From Bog-473 sp963753115 (GTDB lineage: Bacteria; Actinomycetota; Acidimicrobiia; Acidimicrobiales; RAAP-2), in the NCBI GenBank assembly GCA_963753115.1, contig CAVWBB010000033.1, positions 140,608 to 204,607 of the forward strand: a DNA stretch of 64,000 bases. The letters run 5' to 3'. The notes beneath the pieces were generated by a model. It searched no databases and was not told the origin of the DNA. It saw only the letters and a program-made list of their open reading frames with translations. The position numbers and the translations under genes are program-made. Positions 44,527-53,481 of this stretch are shown here, piece after piece. The stretch's first letter is position 1; every line of letters starts with the position of its first letter.

Positions 44527-47064
44527 GTGCGCGCTCCGCTCAGCTGGCTCCGTGATTTCGCCCCGTTCCCCGATGACGTCGGGCTCCTGCGCGATGCGCT
44601 GGACGACCTCGGTCTCGTCGTCGAGGCGATCGAGCACGTCGGCGAGGGGCTGGACGACGTGGTGGTCGGCCGCGTGCTCGAGATCCGCCCGATCAAGGGC
44701 GCCGACAAAATCCGGCTCACCATCGTCGACGGGGGAGGGCCGGAACCGCTCGAGATCGTGTGCGGCGCGACCAACTTCGAAGTGGGGGACCGGGTGCCGC
44801 TGGCGCCCGTCGGCGCGATCTTGCCGGGCGACTTCGAGATCAGCCAGCGCAAGCTGCGCGGGGTGACGTCCAACGGCATGTTGTGCTCGGGCAAGGAGCT
44901 CGGCCTCACCGACGACGGCGCGGGACTCCTGATCCTGGGCGACGCGTCACCGGGCGAACCCGGGACGCCGATCATGGAGGCGTTGGGATTGCGGGTGGAC
45001 ACCGTCTTCGACATCACGGTCGAGGGCAACCGTCCCGACGCCTGGTGCATCTCGGGGATCGCCCGCGATCTGGCGGGCCGCCTGGCGCTGCCGTTCACGC
45101 TGCCCGAACCGCCCGAGCCGGCCGCGAGCGGCTGGCCGGTGGAGGACGCTGCGAGCGCGTCGGTGGACTCGCCCGAGCTCTGCCCCCGGCTGACGGTCTC
45201 GGTCCTGCGCGACGTCACGGTGGCCCCTTCGCCGGGATGGATCGCCCAGCGCCTGCTGCTGGCCGGCATGCGGCCGATCAACAACGTCGTCGACGCCTCG
45301 AACTACGTCATGCTCGAGCTCGGCCAGCCCACCCACCCCTACGACCTGTCGCTCCTCCCCGGACGCGGACTGATCGTCCGCCGGGCCAGGCCGGGCGAGA
45401 CGGTCGAGACGCTCGACGGTGTGCGGCGCACGACGGGCGAGCGGGGGCGGAGCCTCGGCGACACGGGCGAGGACTGCCTCATCTGTGACGCGGAGGGCAC
45501 ACCGGTCGGGATCGGCGGGGTCATGGGCGGTGCCTCGTCCGAGATCGTGGACGGCACGACCGAAGTCCTGTTGGAGGCGGCCTATTTCACACCGATGGCC
45601 ATCGCACGCACCTCCAAGCGTCTGGGCCTGCGCACGGAGGCCTCGGCGCGCTTCGAGCGCGGCGTCGATCCGTGGGTGATTGAGCCGTCGCGGCGCCGCT
45701 TCTGCCAGCTGTTGGCTGAGAGCGTGCCGGGGCTCACCGTGGCCGACGGCATGCTCGACGTACGCGGCGACGTGCCCGAACCCTTCGTCATCTCGGTGCC
45801 GATCGCCCGGGTCCACAGCCAGATCGGCGTTGCGCTCGGTCCGGCCGAGATCGCCCGCCTCATTGAGCCCATCGGTTTCACGGTGATGGAGCGCCAGCGC
45901 GACGCGGACAACGGCGTCGTGACCGTCCAGGTGCCGACGAATCGCCCGGACATTCGTCCCGAGCCATACGGGATCGATGACGTCATTGAGGAGATCGCAC
46001 GGACCTTCAGCTACTCCAAGGTGCCGAGACGCGTCCCGACCTGGCCACAGCCGGGGCGGCTGACGCCGCTGCAGCGTTCCCGGCGCGGTGTGCTGGACGT
46101 GCTGCGCGGCCTGGGTGCGTCGGAAGGCTGGACCGACACGTTCGTGTCGGGCGCCGCACATGACGACGTGGATCTGATCGGCCCGGCCGTGCGGGTCACC
46201 AACCCCCTCGACGCCGAGAAGCCGTTCCTCCGCCGTTCACTGCTCCCCGGCCTGTTGGGGGCACTGGCCTACAACGCCAGCCGCCGTCAGCCGGACGTGC
46301 GTCTGTTCGAGGTGGGCGTCGTGTTCTCACACCCGGGGGCGGGCATGGCGCGAGTGGTCGAGCGGAGCGGCGCCGGTGGCACGGAACGAGCCGAACTGCC
46401 GGGCGAGCGCGAGCTCCTCTCCGCGGTCTTCGCCGGCGAGGAAGACGACGCTCGTGTCGCGGTTGCCGCCTGGCACGTGCTGGCGGACGCGCTCCGCCTC
46501 GCTGCGGTGCGCCTCGTCCCGCCGGGAGACGGCACGCCGCCCCTGCCGGGCCTGCACCCGACCCGCTCGGCGCACCTCATGGCGCGCGCCGGCAGCTTCG
46601 ACGAAGTCACCATCGGCTCCGTCGGGGAGATCGACCCCGCCGTCGCGACGCGGTTCGATCTGACCCGCGCCGCGGGCGGGGGAAGCACGCCCCGACGCAT
46701 CGGCTGGCTCGAGGTCGACCTGGGAGTGCTCTTGGACGAGGACAAGGTGCCGCGGCGCGTCACGGTTGGCGGCGCGGTGAGCCGCTTCCCTTCGTCGGAC
46801 ATCGACCTGGCCTTCGTGGTGGATGACCGGCATCCGGCCGACGCCGTCGGCGAGGCGCTGCGGGAGGCGGGGGGCGACCTCCTCGAGTCCGTGCACCTCT
46901 TCGACGTGTACCGCGGGACGGGCATCGACGAGGGCGCACGCAGCCTGGCCTACCGATTGCGCTTCTGTGCCGACGACCGCACCCTGACCGACGAGGAGGT
47001 CGGTGAGCTGCGCACGAGCTGTATCGAGGCCGTCACCGACGCCTTCGGGGCTGCCCTGCGCTGA
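44527..47064 (+). CDS. pheT: Phenylalanyl-tRNA synthetase beta chain
   Basis: An 845-residue partner of PheS. In order: an N-terminal tRNA-binding OB domain (VVVGRVLEIRPIKGADKIRLTIVD, about residues 40-150), the B3/B4 editing domain (LRTEASARFERGVDPW), the B5 domain, the catalytic-like core (GLLGALAYNASRRQPDVRLFEVG) and a C-terminal anticodon-binding RRM-like domain (RFPSSDIDLAFVVDDRHPADAVGEAL). GTG start at 44527. No T-box precedes pheS. Confidence 0.97.
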   Translation: MRAPLSWLRDFAPFPDDVGLLRDALDDLGLVVEAIEHVGEGLDDVVVGRVLEIRPIKGADKIRLTIVDGGGPEPLEIVCGATNFEVGDRVPLAPVGAILPGDFEISQRKLRGVTSNGMLCSGKELGLTDDGAGLLILGDASPGEPGTPIMEALGLRVDTVFDITVEGNRPDAWCISGIARDLAGRLALPFTLPEPPEPAASGWPVEDAASASVDSPELCPRLTVSVLRDVTVAPSPGWIAQRLLLAGMRPINNVVDASNYVMLELGQPTHPYDLSLLPGRGLIVRRARPGETVETLDGVRRTTGERGRSLGDTGEDCLICDAEGTPVGIGGVMGGASSEIVDGTTEVLLEAAYFTPMAIARTSKRLGLRTEASARFERGVDPWVIEPSRRRFCQLLAESVPGLTVADGMLDVRGDVPEPFVISVPIARVHSQIGVALGPAEIARLIEPIGFTVMERQRDADNGVVTVQVPTNRPDIRPEPYGIDDVIEEIARTFSYSKVPRRVPTWPQPGRLTPLQRSRRGVLDVLRGLGASEGWTDTFVSGAAHDDVDLIGPAVRVTNPLDAEKPFLRRSLLPGLLGALAYNASRRQPDVRLFEVGVVFSHPGAGMARVVERSGAGGTERAELPGERELLSAVFAGEEDDARVAVAAWHVLADALRLAAVRLVPPGDGTPPLPGLHPTRSAHLMARAGSFDEVTIGSVGEIDPAVATRFDLTRAAGGGSTPRRIGWLEVDLGVLLDEDKVPRRVTVGGAVSRFPSSDIDLAFVVDDRHPADAVGEALREAGGDLLESVHLFDVYRGTGIDEGARSLAYRLRFCADDRTLTDEEVGELRTSCIEAVTDAFGAALR

Positions 47065-47080
47065 GCGACGGGCGGAGTGG

Positions 47081-47086
47081 CAAGGT
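47081..47086 (+). promoter_or_regulatory. Possible -10 box for leaderless GNAT gene
   Basis: CAAGGT, six bases before GTG 47093. Weaker match than the others listed. Confidence 0.3.
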
Positions 47087-47092
47087 AGTCCG

Positions 47093-47617
47093 GTGGACGT
47101 CCGCCCCGTCGACCCGTCGGATGACAAGGAGCTGGCGGAATGGGCTGCGGTCCTGCGCGCCAGCGATGAGGACCTCTGGCCGGACCTGACGGGATTCACC
47201 CTGCCCGACGTCCGGGCCTTCGCCCGGCACCGCAGTCGGTCGAGGCGCTTCGACCTCCTGGCGGCCAGGGAGTCCGGCGCCTCCCCGATCCTCGGCGTGG
47301 GCATGATGGAGATGCCGCTGCGGGACAACACGCGCAGCACCGAGGTCACCGTGGCGGTCCATCCCGAGCAGCGCCGCCGCGGCGTGGGGACGGCCATCGT
47401 CGAGGCCATGACCGCGCACGCCAGGGAAGACGGGCGTCTCGTGCTCAACTCCATCGTGGACGTCCCGCTGGACCGTGTCGCCGACCACGCGTCGTTCTTC
47501 TTCGCACCCAAAGTGGGTTTCGAGCCGATGCTCTCGGGGAACGTCCGGCACCTCGCGCGTGCCGATGGATGTGGCACGGATGGGACAGCTGCGCGCCGAG
47601 GTCGCCCGGGCGCGTGA
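47093..47617 (+). CDS. GNAT acetyltransferase, first domain
   Basis: About 174 residues. The acetyl-CoA loop is VAVHPEQRRRGVGTAIVEAM (motif A, Q/RxxGxG/A), preceded by strand LGVGMMEMPLRDNTRSTEVTV, which is typical GNAT. The last 20 residues (ADGCGTDGTAARRGRPGA) look like shadow coding. The stop overlaps a GTG of the next frame (GTGA). In Actinobacteria such sequences are often the N-half of a two-GNAT-domain protein, which the next frame would complete; see findings. Confidence 0.75.
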   Translation: MDVRPVDPSDDKELAEWAAVLRASDEDLWPDLTGFTLPDVRAFARHRSRSRRFDLLAARESGASPILGVGMMEMPLRDNTRSTEVTVAVHPEQRRRGVGTAIVEAMTAHAREDGRLVLNSIVDVPLDRVADHASFFFAPKVGFEPMLSGNVRHLARADGCGTDGTAARRGRPGA

Positions 47618-48120
47618 TGCCGACGCACTACCGCGTCCTGACCTTCGAGGCGCCGTGGCCGGCGGAGTACCTCGAAGACCAGTGCGCGCTCTTCCGGTGC
47701 ATGTCGACGGACGAGCCCCACGGCGACGAAGGCCACGAGGAGGAGGTCTGGGACGCCGAGCGGGTGGGCGAGAACGATGCCCTCCGGATCGCTCGCGGTG
47801 CCCGCTACCTGATCGCGGTGGCGCAGCACGTCGATTCAGGCCGCCTCGTGGCCTGCACCGAGCTCGCCATCGGCGCCGACTCGCCGGGACAGGCCTTCCA
47901 GATGTTGACCGTCGTGCGCCCTGAGCATCGGGGCCATCGCCTGGGCCTGGCCGTCAAGCTCGCCAATGCCGAGGAATTGGCCCAACGGGCGCCCGAGGTG
48001 CGGGTGATCATCACCGGCAACGCGTCGGTCAATGCACCGATGATCGCGGTGAACGAGATGATGGGCTTCGAGGTCGCCAGCCGAGGGAATTTCTGGCAGA
48101 AACGCCTGGAGGCCGGCTGA
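47614..48120 (+). CDS. GNAT acetyltransferase, second domain
   Basis: About 168 residues beginning VMPTHYRVLTFEAPWPAEYLEDQCALFRCM; a core VACTELAIGADSPGQAFQMLTVVRPEHRGHRLGLAVKLANAEEL gives the acetyl-CoA-binding motif (RPEHRGHRLG), and ITGNASVNAPMIAVNEMMGFEV the end of a GNAT fold. It starts by a 4-base overlap with the first GNAT frame. Either two coupled half-proteins or one bidomain enzyme split by two surplus bases. Substrate unknown. Confidence 0.75.
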   Translation: MMPTHYRVLTFEAPWPAEYLEDQCALFRCMSTDEPHGDEGHEEEVWDAERVGENDALRIARGARYLIAVAQHVDSGRLVACTELAIGADSPGQAFQMLTVVRPEHRGHRLGLAVKLANAEELAQRAPEVRVIITGNASVNAPMIAVNEMMGFEVASRGNFWQKRLEAG

Positions 48121-48165
48121 CCTCGGGCGGGTCCACCCATCTCCGAGTTCGGAAGATGCTGGACG

Positions 48166-48195
48166 CATGAATATGCAGAATGATGTATACTCATG
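48166..48195. promoter_or_regulatory. Probable ArgR operator (ARG box) of the arg operon
   Basis: CATGAATATGC (48166-48176) and GTATACTCATG (48185-48195) form an 11-bp inverted repeat with nine matches, separated by eight bases, covering the -10 box of argC. The TGAATA half-site resembles the ARG-box half consensus TGAATWW. ArgR is encoded in the operon, so feedback repression by arginine is the natural reading. Confidence 0.7.
48186..48191 (+). promoter_or_regulatory. -10 box for leaderless argC
   Basis: TATACT followed by six bases and the ATG at 48198; lies inside the palindrome. Confidence 0.6.
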
Positions 48196-48197
48196 CG

Positions 48198-49217
48198 ATG
48201 AAGGCAGGCATCGTCGGGGCGTCGGGTTACACGGGGGCTGAGCTCCTGCGCCTACTGGCCGGCCACCCCGAGTTCGAGGTGGCGGTGGCCACGGCCCACT
48301 CCCACGCCGGCGAGGCCGTCGGCACCCATACGCCGTCGCTGGCCGGCGCCTACCCGGGCCTGGTCTACGAGGCGAACGATCCCGAGCGCTTCGACGGCCT
48401 GGACCTGGTGTTCTGCGGCCTGCCGCACGGCGAGTCCCAACGGATCGTCCCCGAGCTCCGGTCCCGGGTCGGCGTCGTGGTGGACCTCGCCGCCGACTTC
48501 CGCCTGAAGGACCCGGCGTTGTACCCGCGCTGGTACGGCGAGGAGCACCACGCGCCGGAGCTGCTGGAAGAAGCCGTCTACGGCCTGCCCGAGCTCTTCC
48601 GGGACGGCCTGGCGGGGGCGACCCTCGTCGCCGCGGCGGGGTGCTACCCCACGGCCGCCGGCCTGGCGCTGGCCCCGTTGGTGCGGGGGGGCCTGGTGGA
48701 GCGGGCGGGGATCATCGTCGACGCCGCCTCGGGCGTGTCGGGCGCCGGCCGCGGGCTCAAGGAGTCGTTGCACTTCGGGTCGGTCGACGAGGACTTCACG
48801 GCCTACGGGCTCCTGACGCATCGCCACACGCCCGAGATGGAGCAGATCCTCGGAGCCGAACTGCTCTTCACGCCCCACCTCGCACCGATGGTGCGCGGCA
48901 TCCTCGCCACGTGTTACGCAAGGCCCCGTGCCGGCACCACCGTGACGACCGACGGCGTCATGGCCGCATTGCACGACGCCTACGACGCCGAGCCCTTCGT
49001 CGTGGTGACCGATGTGCCGCCCTCGACCAAGGCCAGCGCGGGGTCCAACGCCGCGCACGTGACGGCTCGGGTCGACCCCCGGACAGGCTGGGTCATCACG
49101 TTCTGCGCCCTCGACAACCTCGTGAAGGGCGCGTCGGGCCAGGCGATCCAGTGTGCCAACGCCGCGGTGGGGCTGCCCGAGACCACCGGGCTGCCGATCG
49201 CCGGGATGTACCCGTGA
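48198..49217 (+). CDS. argC: N-acetyl-gamma-glutamyl-phosphate reductase
   Basis: A 339-residue NADPH enzyme of arginine synthesis. KAGIVGASGYTGAELLRLLAGHPE is the nucleotide-binding N-terminus and Cys-149 in VAAAGCYPTAA the catalytic thiol; the histidine is in GLLTHRHTPEM. ATG 48198 (MKAGIVG) is preferred over the upstream ATG because of the TATACT box. First gene of argCJBDFRGH; each following gene overlaps or nearly touches the previous one. Confidence 0.97.
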   Translation: MKAGIVGASGYTGAELLRLLAGHPEFEVAVATAHSHAGEAVGTHTPSLAGAYPGLVYEANDPERFDGLDLVFCGLPHGESQRIVPELRSRVGVVVDLAADFRLKDPALYPRWYGEEHHAPELLEEAVYGLPELFRDGLAGATLVAAAGCYPTAAGLALAPLVRGGLVERAGIIVDAASGVSGAGRGLKESLHFGSVDEDFTAYGLLTHRHTPEMEQILGAELLFTPHLAPMVRGILATCYARPRAGTTVTTDGVMAALHDAYDAEPFVVVTDVPPSTKASAGSNAAHVTARVDPRTGWVITFCALDNLVKGASGQAIQCANAAVGLPETTGLPIAGMYP

Positions 49218-50383
49218 GCGTCAACGCGCCCCAGGGCTTCGTGGCCGTCGGGGGCTATGCCGGGATCAAGGGGGCCAAGGTGCACGACGTCGCCGTCGTC
49301 GCCACCGCCGACGGCCGGGCCGTGCCCGCCGCCGGCGTCTTCACGGCCAACCTGGCCGCAGCGGCGCCGGTGCAGGTGAGCCGGGCCCACCTGGCGGCGA
49401 CCGGGGGCAGGGCCGCCGGGGTGATCCTCACGTCGGGCAACGCCAACGCGGCCACCGGAGCCCCTGGCCGCCATGCCGCCGAGCGCCTGTGCGCGGCCGT
49501 GGCGGGCGACATCGGCGCGACGGCCGAGGAGATCCTGATCTGCCAGACCGGCCTCATCGGCATTCCGTTCCCCATCGACGCCGTCATCCCGGAGATCGCG
49601 CCGATCGTGATGGCGCGCACGGGGCGGGCCGAGGCGGCGGCGCTGGCCGCGAAGGCCATCCTGACCACGGACACGGTGCCCAAGGAGGTCGTGGTGGCCG
49701 GCGACGGCTTCACGGTCGGGGGCATGGCCAAGGGCGCCGCCATGCTGGCGCCGAACATGGCCACCATGCTCGCGCTGTGCACGACCGACGCCGCCGTCGA
49801 CGCGGCGACGCTCCAGGCCGCGCTGCGCCAGGCGGTGGCCGACTCGTTCAACACGATCACGGTCGACGGCTGCACGTCGACCAACGACACCGTGCTCGTC
49901 CTGGCCAGCGGGCTGGGCGCCACGCCGACCTCCGCCGCGCTGACGGCAGCCCTGACCGAAGCCTGCCGGTCGCTCGCCGAGCAGATGGTCGACGATGCCG
50001 AGGGAGCGACCAAGGTCTCCCACGTGCACGTGCGCGGTGCCGTGAGCGACGAGGCGGCGCACACGGCCGCGCGCAAGGTGGCGGACTCCATGCTCGTGCA
50101 GTGCTCGCTCTTCGGCGAGGACCCGTACTGGGGACGCATCGTCTCGGAGCTCGGCTCGGCCGGCACGCCGTTCGACATCGACCGTGTGGCCATCGCCTAC
50201 GGCGGCACCGTGGTGTGCGCCGGCGGGGTGGCCGTGGCCCATGACGGCGCGGCCGTGGCGGCGCACATGGCGGGGCGGCACGTCGTGCTCGAGTGCGACC
50301 TCGGACTCGGCTCCGGCGAGGCCGTGGTCCTCGGGACCGACCTCGGCTACGGCTACATCGACGAGAACAGGACGACCTCGTGA
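49214..50383 (+). CDS. argJ: Glutamate N-acetyltransferase / ornithine acetyltransferase (ArgJ)
   Basis: A 389-residue self-cleaving Ntn-like enzyme that recycles acetyl groups from acetylornithine to glutamate. The cleavage site and nucleophile Thr-184 are in KGAAMLAPNMATMLA. Other blocks are VILTSGNANAATG and ITVDGCTSTNDTV. Presence of ArgJ implies the cyclic acetyl pathway. GTG start in the argC stop. Confidence 0.96.
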   Translation: MSVNAPQGFVAVGGYAGIKGAKVHDVAVVATADGRAVPAAGVFTANLAAAAPVQVSRAHLAATGGRAAGVILTSGNANAATGAPGRHAAERLCAAVAGDIGATAEEILICQTGLIGIPFPIDAVIPEIAPIVMARTGRAEAAALAAKAILTTDTVPKEVVVAGDGFTVGGMAKGAAMLAPNMATMLALCTTDAAVDAATLQAALRQAVADSFNTITVDGCTSTNDTVLVLASGLGATPTSAALTAALTEACRSLAEQMVDDAEGATKVSHVHVRGAVSDEAAHTAARKVADSMLVQCSLFGEDPYWGRIVSELGSAGTPFDIDRVAIAYGGTVVCAGGVAVAHDGAAVAAHMAGRHVVLECDLGLGSGEAVVLGTDLGYGYIDENRTTS

Positions 50384-51315
50384 GCGCGTCGGCGGCCACC
50401 CCGGCCGTGCCGCCGAAGATCACCCGGGCCCAGAAGGCGGCGGCCGCCAAGACGGCCGCGGTCCTGGTGGAGGCGCTGCCGTACATCCGGAACTTCTGGG
50501 AGAAGATCGTCGTCGTCAAGTACGGCGGCAACGCCTTGCGCGCCGCCGACGGCGAGGACGGGAACGTCGATCCCGGCGACGCCCTGGCCTCGTTCGCCGA
50601 GGACGTCGTGCTGATGCGCGCCGTGGGCATGCTCCCCGTGGTGGTGCACGGGGGCGGGCCCCAGATCGGCGAGCTCATGACGCGGCTGGGCAAGGAGACG
50701 GAGTTCCGCAACGGGCTCCGGGTCACCGACGCGGACACGCTGGACATCGCCCGCATGGTGCTCGTGGGCAAGGTCAACCGCGACATCGTCTCAGCCATCA
50801 ACGTGCACGGGCCGCTCGCCGTGGGGATGTCGGGCGAGGACGCGAACCTCATCACCGCAGCCCAGCGCCATGCCGACCTCGGTTACGTCGGCAACGTGTC
50901 CGTGGTCGACCCGACCATGCTCGAGCGGCTGGTGGCAGAGGGTCTGATCCCGGTCGTGGCCACCATCGGCGCCGACGAGTCGGGCCAGGCCTACAACATC
51001 AATGCGGACACGGTGGCCGGGGCGCTGGCCGAGGCCCTGCACGCCGAGAAATTGATCTTCCTCACCGACATCGAGGGACTCCGCGTCGTGGCCGATGACC
51101 CGACGACCGTGATCCACCAGGCCTCGCTCGACGTGATCGACGAGATCGTCCGCAGCGGGGGCGTGCAGGGCGGCATGATGCCCAAGGTCGAGGCGTGCGC
51201 CAACGCCGTGCGCGCCGGGGTGAGCCGGGCGCACATCCTGGACGGGCGCGTGCCGCACGCGCTGCTGCTCGAGCTCTTCACGAACGCGGGCGTCGGGACG
51301 ATGGTGCTGCCGTGA
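50380..51315 (+). CDS. argB: Acetylglutamate kinase
   Basis: A 311-residue amino acid kinase. KIVVVKYGGNAL is the phosphate-binding lysine motif, VVVHGGGPQIGELM the second glycine loop and GQAYNINADTVAGALAEAL the acetylglutamate site. The N-terminal helix (residues about 1-35) is of the kind seen in arginine-inhibited hexameric NAGK. GTG start in the argJ stop. Confidence 0.96.
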   Translation: MSASAATPAVPPKITRAQKAAAAKTAAVLVEALPYIRNFWEKIVVVKYGGNALRAADGEDGNVDPGDALASFAEDVVLMRAVGMLPVVVHGGGPQIGELMTRLGKETEFRNGLRVTDADTLDIARMVLVGKVNRDIVSAINVHGPLAVGMSGEDANLITAAQRHADLGYVGNVSVVDPTMLERLVAEGLIPVVATIGADESGQAYNINADTVAGALAEALHAEKLIFLTDIEGLRVVADDPTTVIHQASLDVIDEIVRSGGVQGGMMPKVEACANAVRAGVSRAHILDGRVPHALLLELFTNAGVGTMVLP

Positions 51316-52535
51316 CGGGCCCGGAGTCCGACGCCAGGGTGCCGTCTCCGCGCGCCTCGCTCATGCGCACCTATGCCGACCCACCGGCCACCTTCGTCCG
51401 GGGCCAGGGGACGGTCCTCTTCGACGCCGACGACAAGGAGTATCTCGACTTCATCACCGGCCTGGCGGTGGTCTCGCTGGGCCACGCGCATCCGGCCGTC
51501 GCCGACGCGGTGGCCGAGCAGGCGCGCACGCTCAGCCACGTGTCGAACCTCTACGGGAACACGCTCGCCCCCGAGGTGGCCCGCACCATCGACCGGCTGA
51601 TCAACGGGGGCACCGGGCAGGCCGGCGGGCAGGTCTTCTTCGCCAACTCGGGGGCGGAAGCCAACGAGTGCGCGCTGAAGCTGGCCCGCCGCTGGGCGGG
51701 TCCCGGCCGCCATGTCGTGATCAGTGCCGACAACGCGTTCCACGGCCGCACGCTGGCGACGCTGACCGCCACGGGCCAGCCCGAGAAGCAGGCGCCGTTC
51801 CTCCCGCTCCCCGAAGGCTTCGTGCACGTGCCGTACGACGACGTCGCCGCGCTCGACAAGGCGCTCGACCCCGAGACGGTCGCCGGTGTGCTCCTCGAGC
51901 CGCTGCAGGGCGAGGGTGGCGTGGTGGTCCCGAGCTCGGACTACCTCGGCGCCGTCCGTGCGCTCTGCACCGAGCGCAACGCACTGCTCATGCTGGACGA
52001 GGTGCAGACGGGGCTCGGTCGCACCGGGCACTGGTTCGCCTTCCAGGCCCAGGGGCTCCAGCCCGACGTCGTCACGATGGCCAAGGCGCTCGGGAACGGC
52101 ATGCCGGTGGGGGCCTGCTGGGCCCGGGGCGAGGTGGCCGCAGCGTTCGGGCCCGGCGACCACGGGTCGACCTTCGGAGGGCAGCCGCTGGCGCTGGCCG
52201 CCGTCAAGGCGACGCTCGCCGTCATGGAGTCCGAGGACGTCTGTCGCCGCGCCCGCGAGGGCGGCGAGCGGCTCGGCGCGGGGCTGGCCGGCCTGCCCGG
52301 CGTCGTGTCGGTGCGCGGCGCCGGCCTGTTGCTGGCCGCGCAGCTCCGGGCGCCGGTGGCCAAGGAGGCAGCAGCGTGGGCACTCGACCACGGTCTGCTG
52401 GTGAACCCGGTGCGGCCCGACGCCATCCGCGTGGCGCCGCCACTGCTCGTCCGCGACGACGAGATCGATGCCGCCGTGCGCATCCTCGGCCAGGCGCTGA
52501 CCGCGACGCTCCCTCGCACCGACGGGCCGCGGTAG
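51312..52535 (+). CDS. argD: Acetylornithine aminotransferase
   Basis: A 407-residue class III PLP aminotransferase. NSGAEANECALKLAR binds the cofactor phosphate, LLMLDEVQTGLGRTG contains the PLP aspartate, and Lys-258 in MAKALGNGMPVGA is the Schiff-base lysine. GTG start in the argB stop (GTGA). Confidence 0.96.
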   Translation: MTGPESDARVPSPRASLMRTYADPPATFVRGQGTVLFDADDKEYLDFITGLAVVSLGHAHPAVADAVAEQARTLSHVSNLYGNTLAPEVARTIDRLINGGTGQAGGQVFFANSGAEANECALKLARRWAGPGRHVVISADNAFHGRTLATLTATGQPEKQAPFLPLPEGFVHVPYDDVAALDKALDPETVAGVLLEPLQGEGGVVVPSSDYLGAVRALCTERNALLMLDEVQTGLGRTGHWFAFQAQGLQPDVVTMAKALGNGMPVGACWARGEVAAAFGPGDHGSTFGGQPLALAAVKATLAVMESEDVCRRAREGGERLGAGLAGLPGVVSVRGAGLLLAAQLRAPVAKEAAAWALDHGLLVNPVRPDAIRVAPPLLVRDDEIDAAVRILGQALTATLPRTDGPR

Positions 52536-52551
52536 GGGAGGGGAGCGGCAC

Positions 52552-53481
52552 GTGCGCAACTTCTTCGACGTCGACGAGCTGGACGCAGGCTCGTGGGAAC
52601 ACCTCCTGGCGCTCGCCCTCGAGCCGCCCGCGCACGCGCCGTTGGCGGGCCAGGGCGTGGCGCTGCTGTTCCAGAAGCCGTCGGCGAGGACCCGCAACTC
52701 CACGGAGATGGCGGTCGTCGACCTGGGCGGGCACCCCGTCTACATCCAGGGGACCGAGGTGGGCCTCGACGAGCGGGAGACCGCCGAGGACGTGGCCCGG
52801 ACGCTCGGCTGCTACCACCGGGTCATCTGCGCGCGCGTGTTCGAGCACGCGGTGCTGGTGCGCATGGCCGCCGCATTGGCGCGGAGCGGCTTCGACGTCC
52901 CGTTGGTGAACCTCCTCTGCGACACGGCGCACCCCTGCCAGGCGGTGGCCGACGTGCTGACCATGCGTGAGGCCCTGGGCCCGCTGGCGGGCCGGGTGCT
53001 GACCTATGTGGGTGACGCCAACAACATGGCGCGCTCGCTGGCCAAGGCCGGCCTGCTCGAAGGGATGGAGGTCCGCTTCGCCACCCCGGCCGGGTACACG
53101 TTCAGCGGCGCCGAGCTGGCGGACCTGCAGGCCTTCGGCGACCGCATGGGCCGGGGCGGGACGGTGCAGATGACCGACGACCCGGGCCAGGCCGCCACGG
53201 ACGCGGCCGTCCTCTACACCGACGTCTGGACGAGCATGGGGCAGGAGGACGAGCGGACCGCTCGCCTCGCCGCCTTCAAGGGCTTCACCGTCGATGCGGC
53301 GCTGGTCGACCGGGCCGCCTCCGACGGCATCGTCCTCCACTGCCTCCCGGCGCACCGCGGCGAGGAGATCACCGACGAGGTGCTCGAGGGGCCGCGCTCG
53401 CTGGTCTGGCGCCAGGCGGCCCACCGGCGCACCGCCATGCGGGGAGTCCTGGCCTGGGTGGTCGAGGAGGGGCCCCGATGA
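52552..53481 (+). CDS. argF: Ornithine carbamoyltransferase
   Basis: A 309-residue enzyme making citrulline from ornithine and carbamoyl phosphate. The carbamoyl phosphate loop is LFQKPSARTRNSTE (S-x-R-T-R; the family more often has STRTR), HPCQAVADVLTM follows, and HCLPAHRGEEIT is the ornithine-binding block. Purine-rich GGGGAGGGGAG precedes the GTG. The stop overlaps the proposed argR start (ATGA). Confidence 0.96.
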   Translation: MRNFFDVDELDAGSWEHLLALALEPPAHAPLAGQGVALLFQKPSARTRNSTEMAVVDLGGHPVYIQGTEVGLDERETAEDVARTLGCYHRVICARVFEHAVLVRMAAALARSGFDVPLVNLLCDTAHPCQAVADVLTMREALGPLAGRVLTYVGDANNMARSLAKAGLLEGMEVRFATPAGYTFSGAELADLQAFGDRMGRGGTVQMTDDPGQAATDAAVLYTDVWTSMGQEDERTARLAAFKGFTVDAALVDRAASDGIVLHCLPAHRGEEITDEVLEGPRSLVWRQAAHRRTAMRGVLAWVVEEGPR

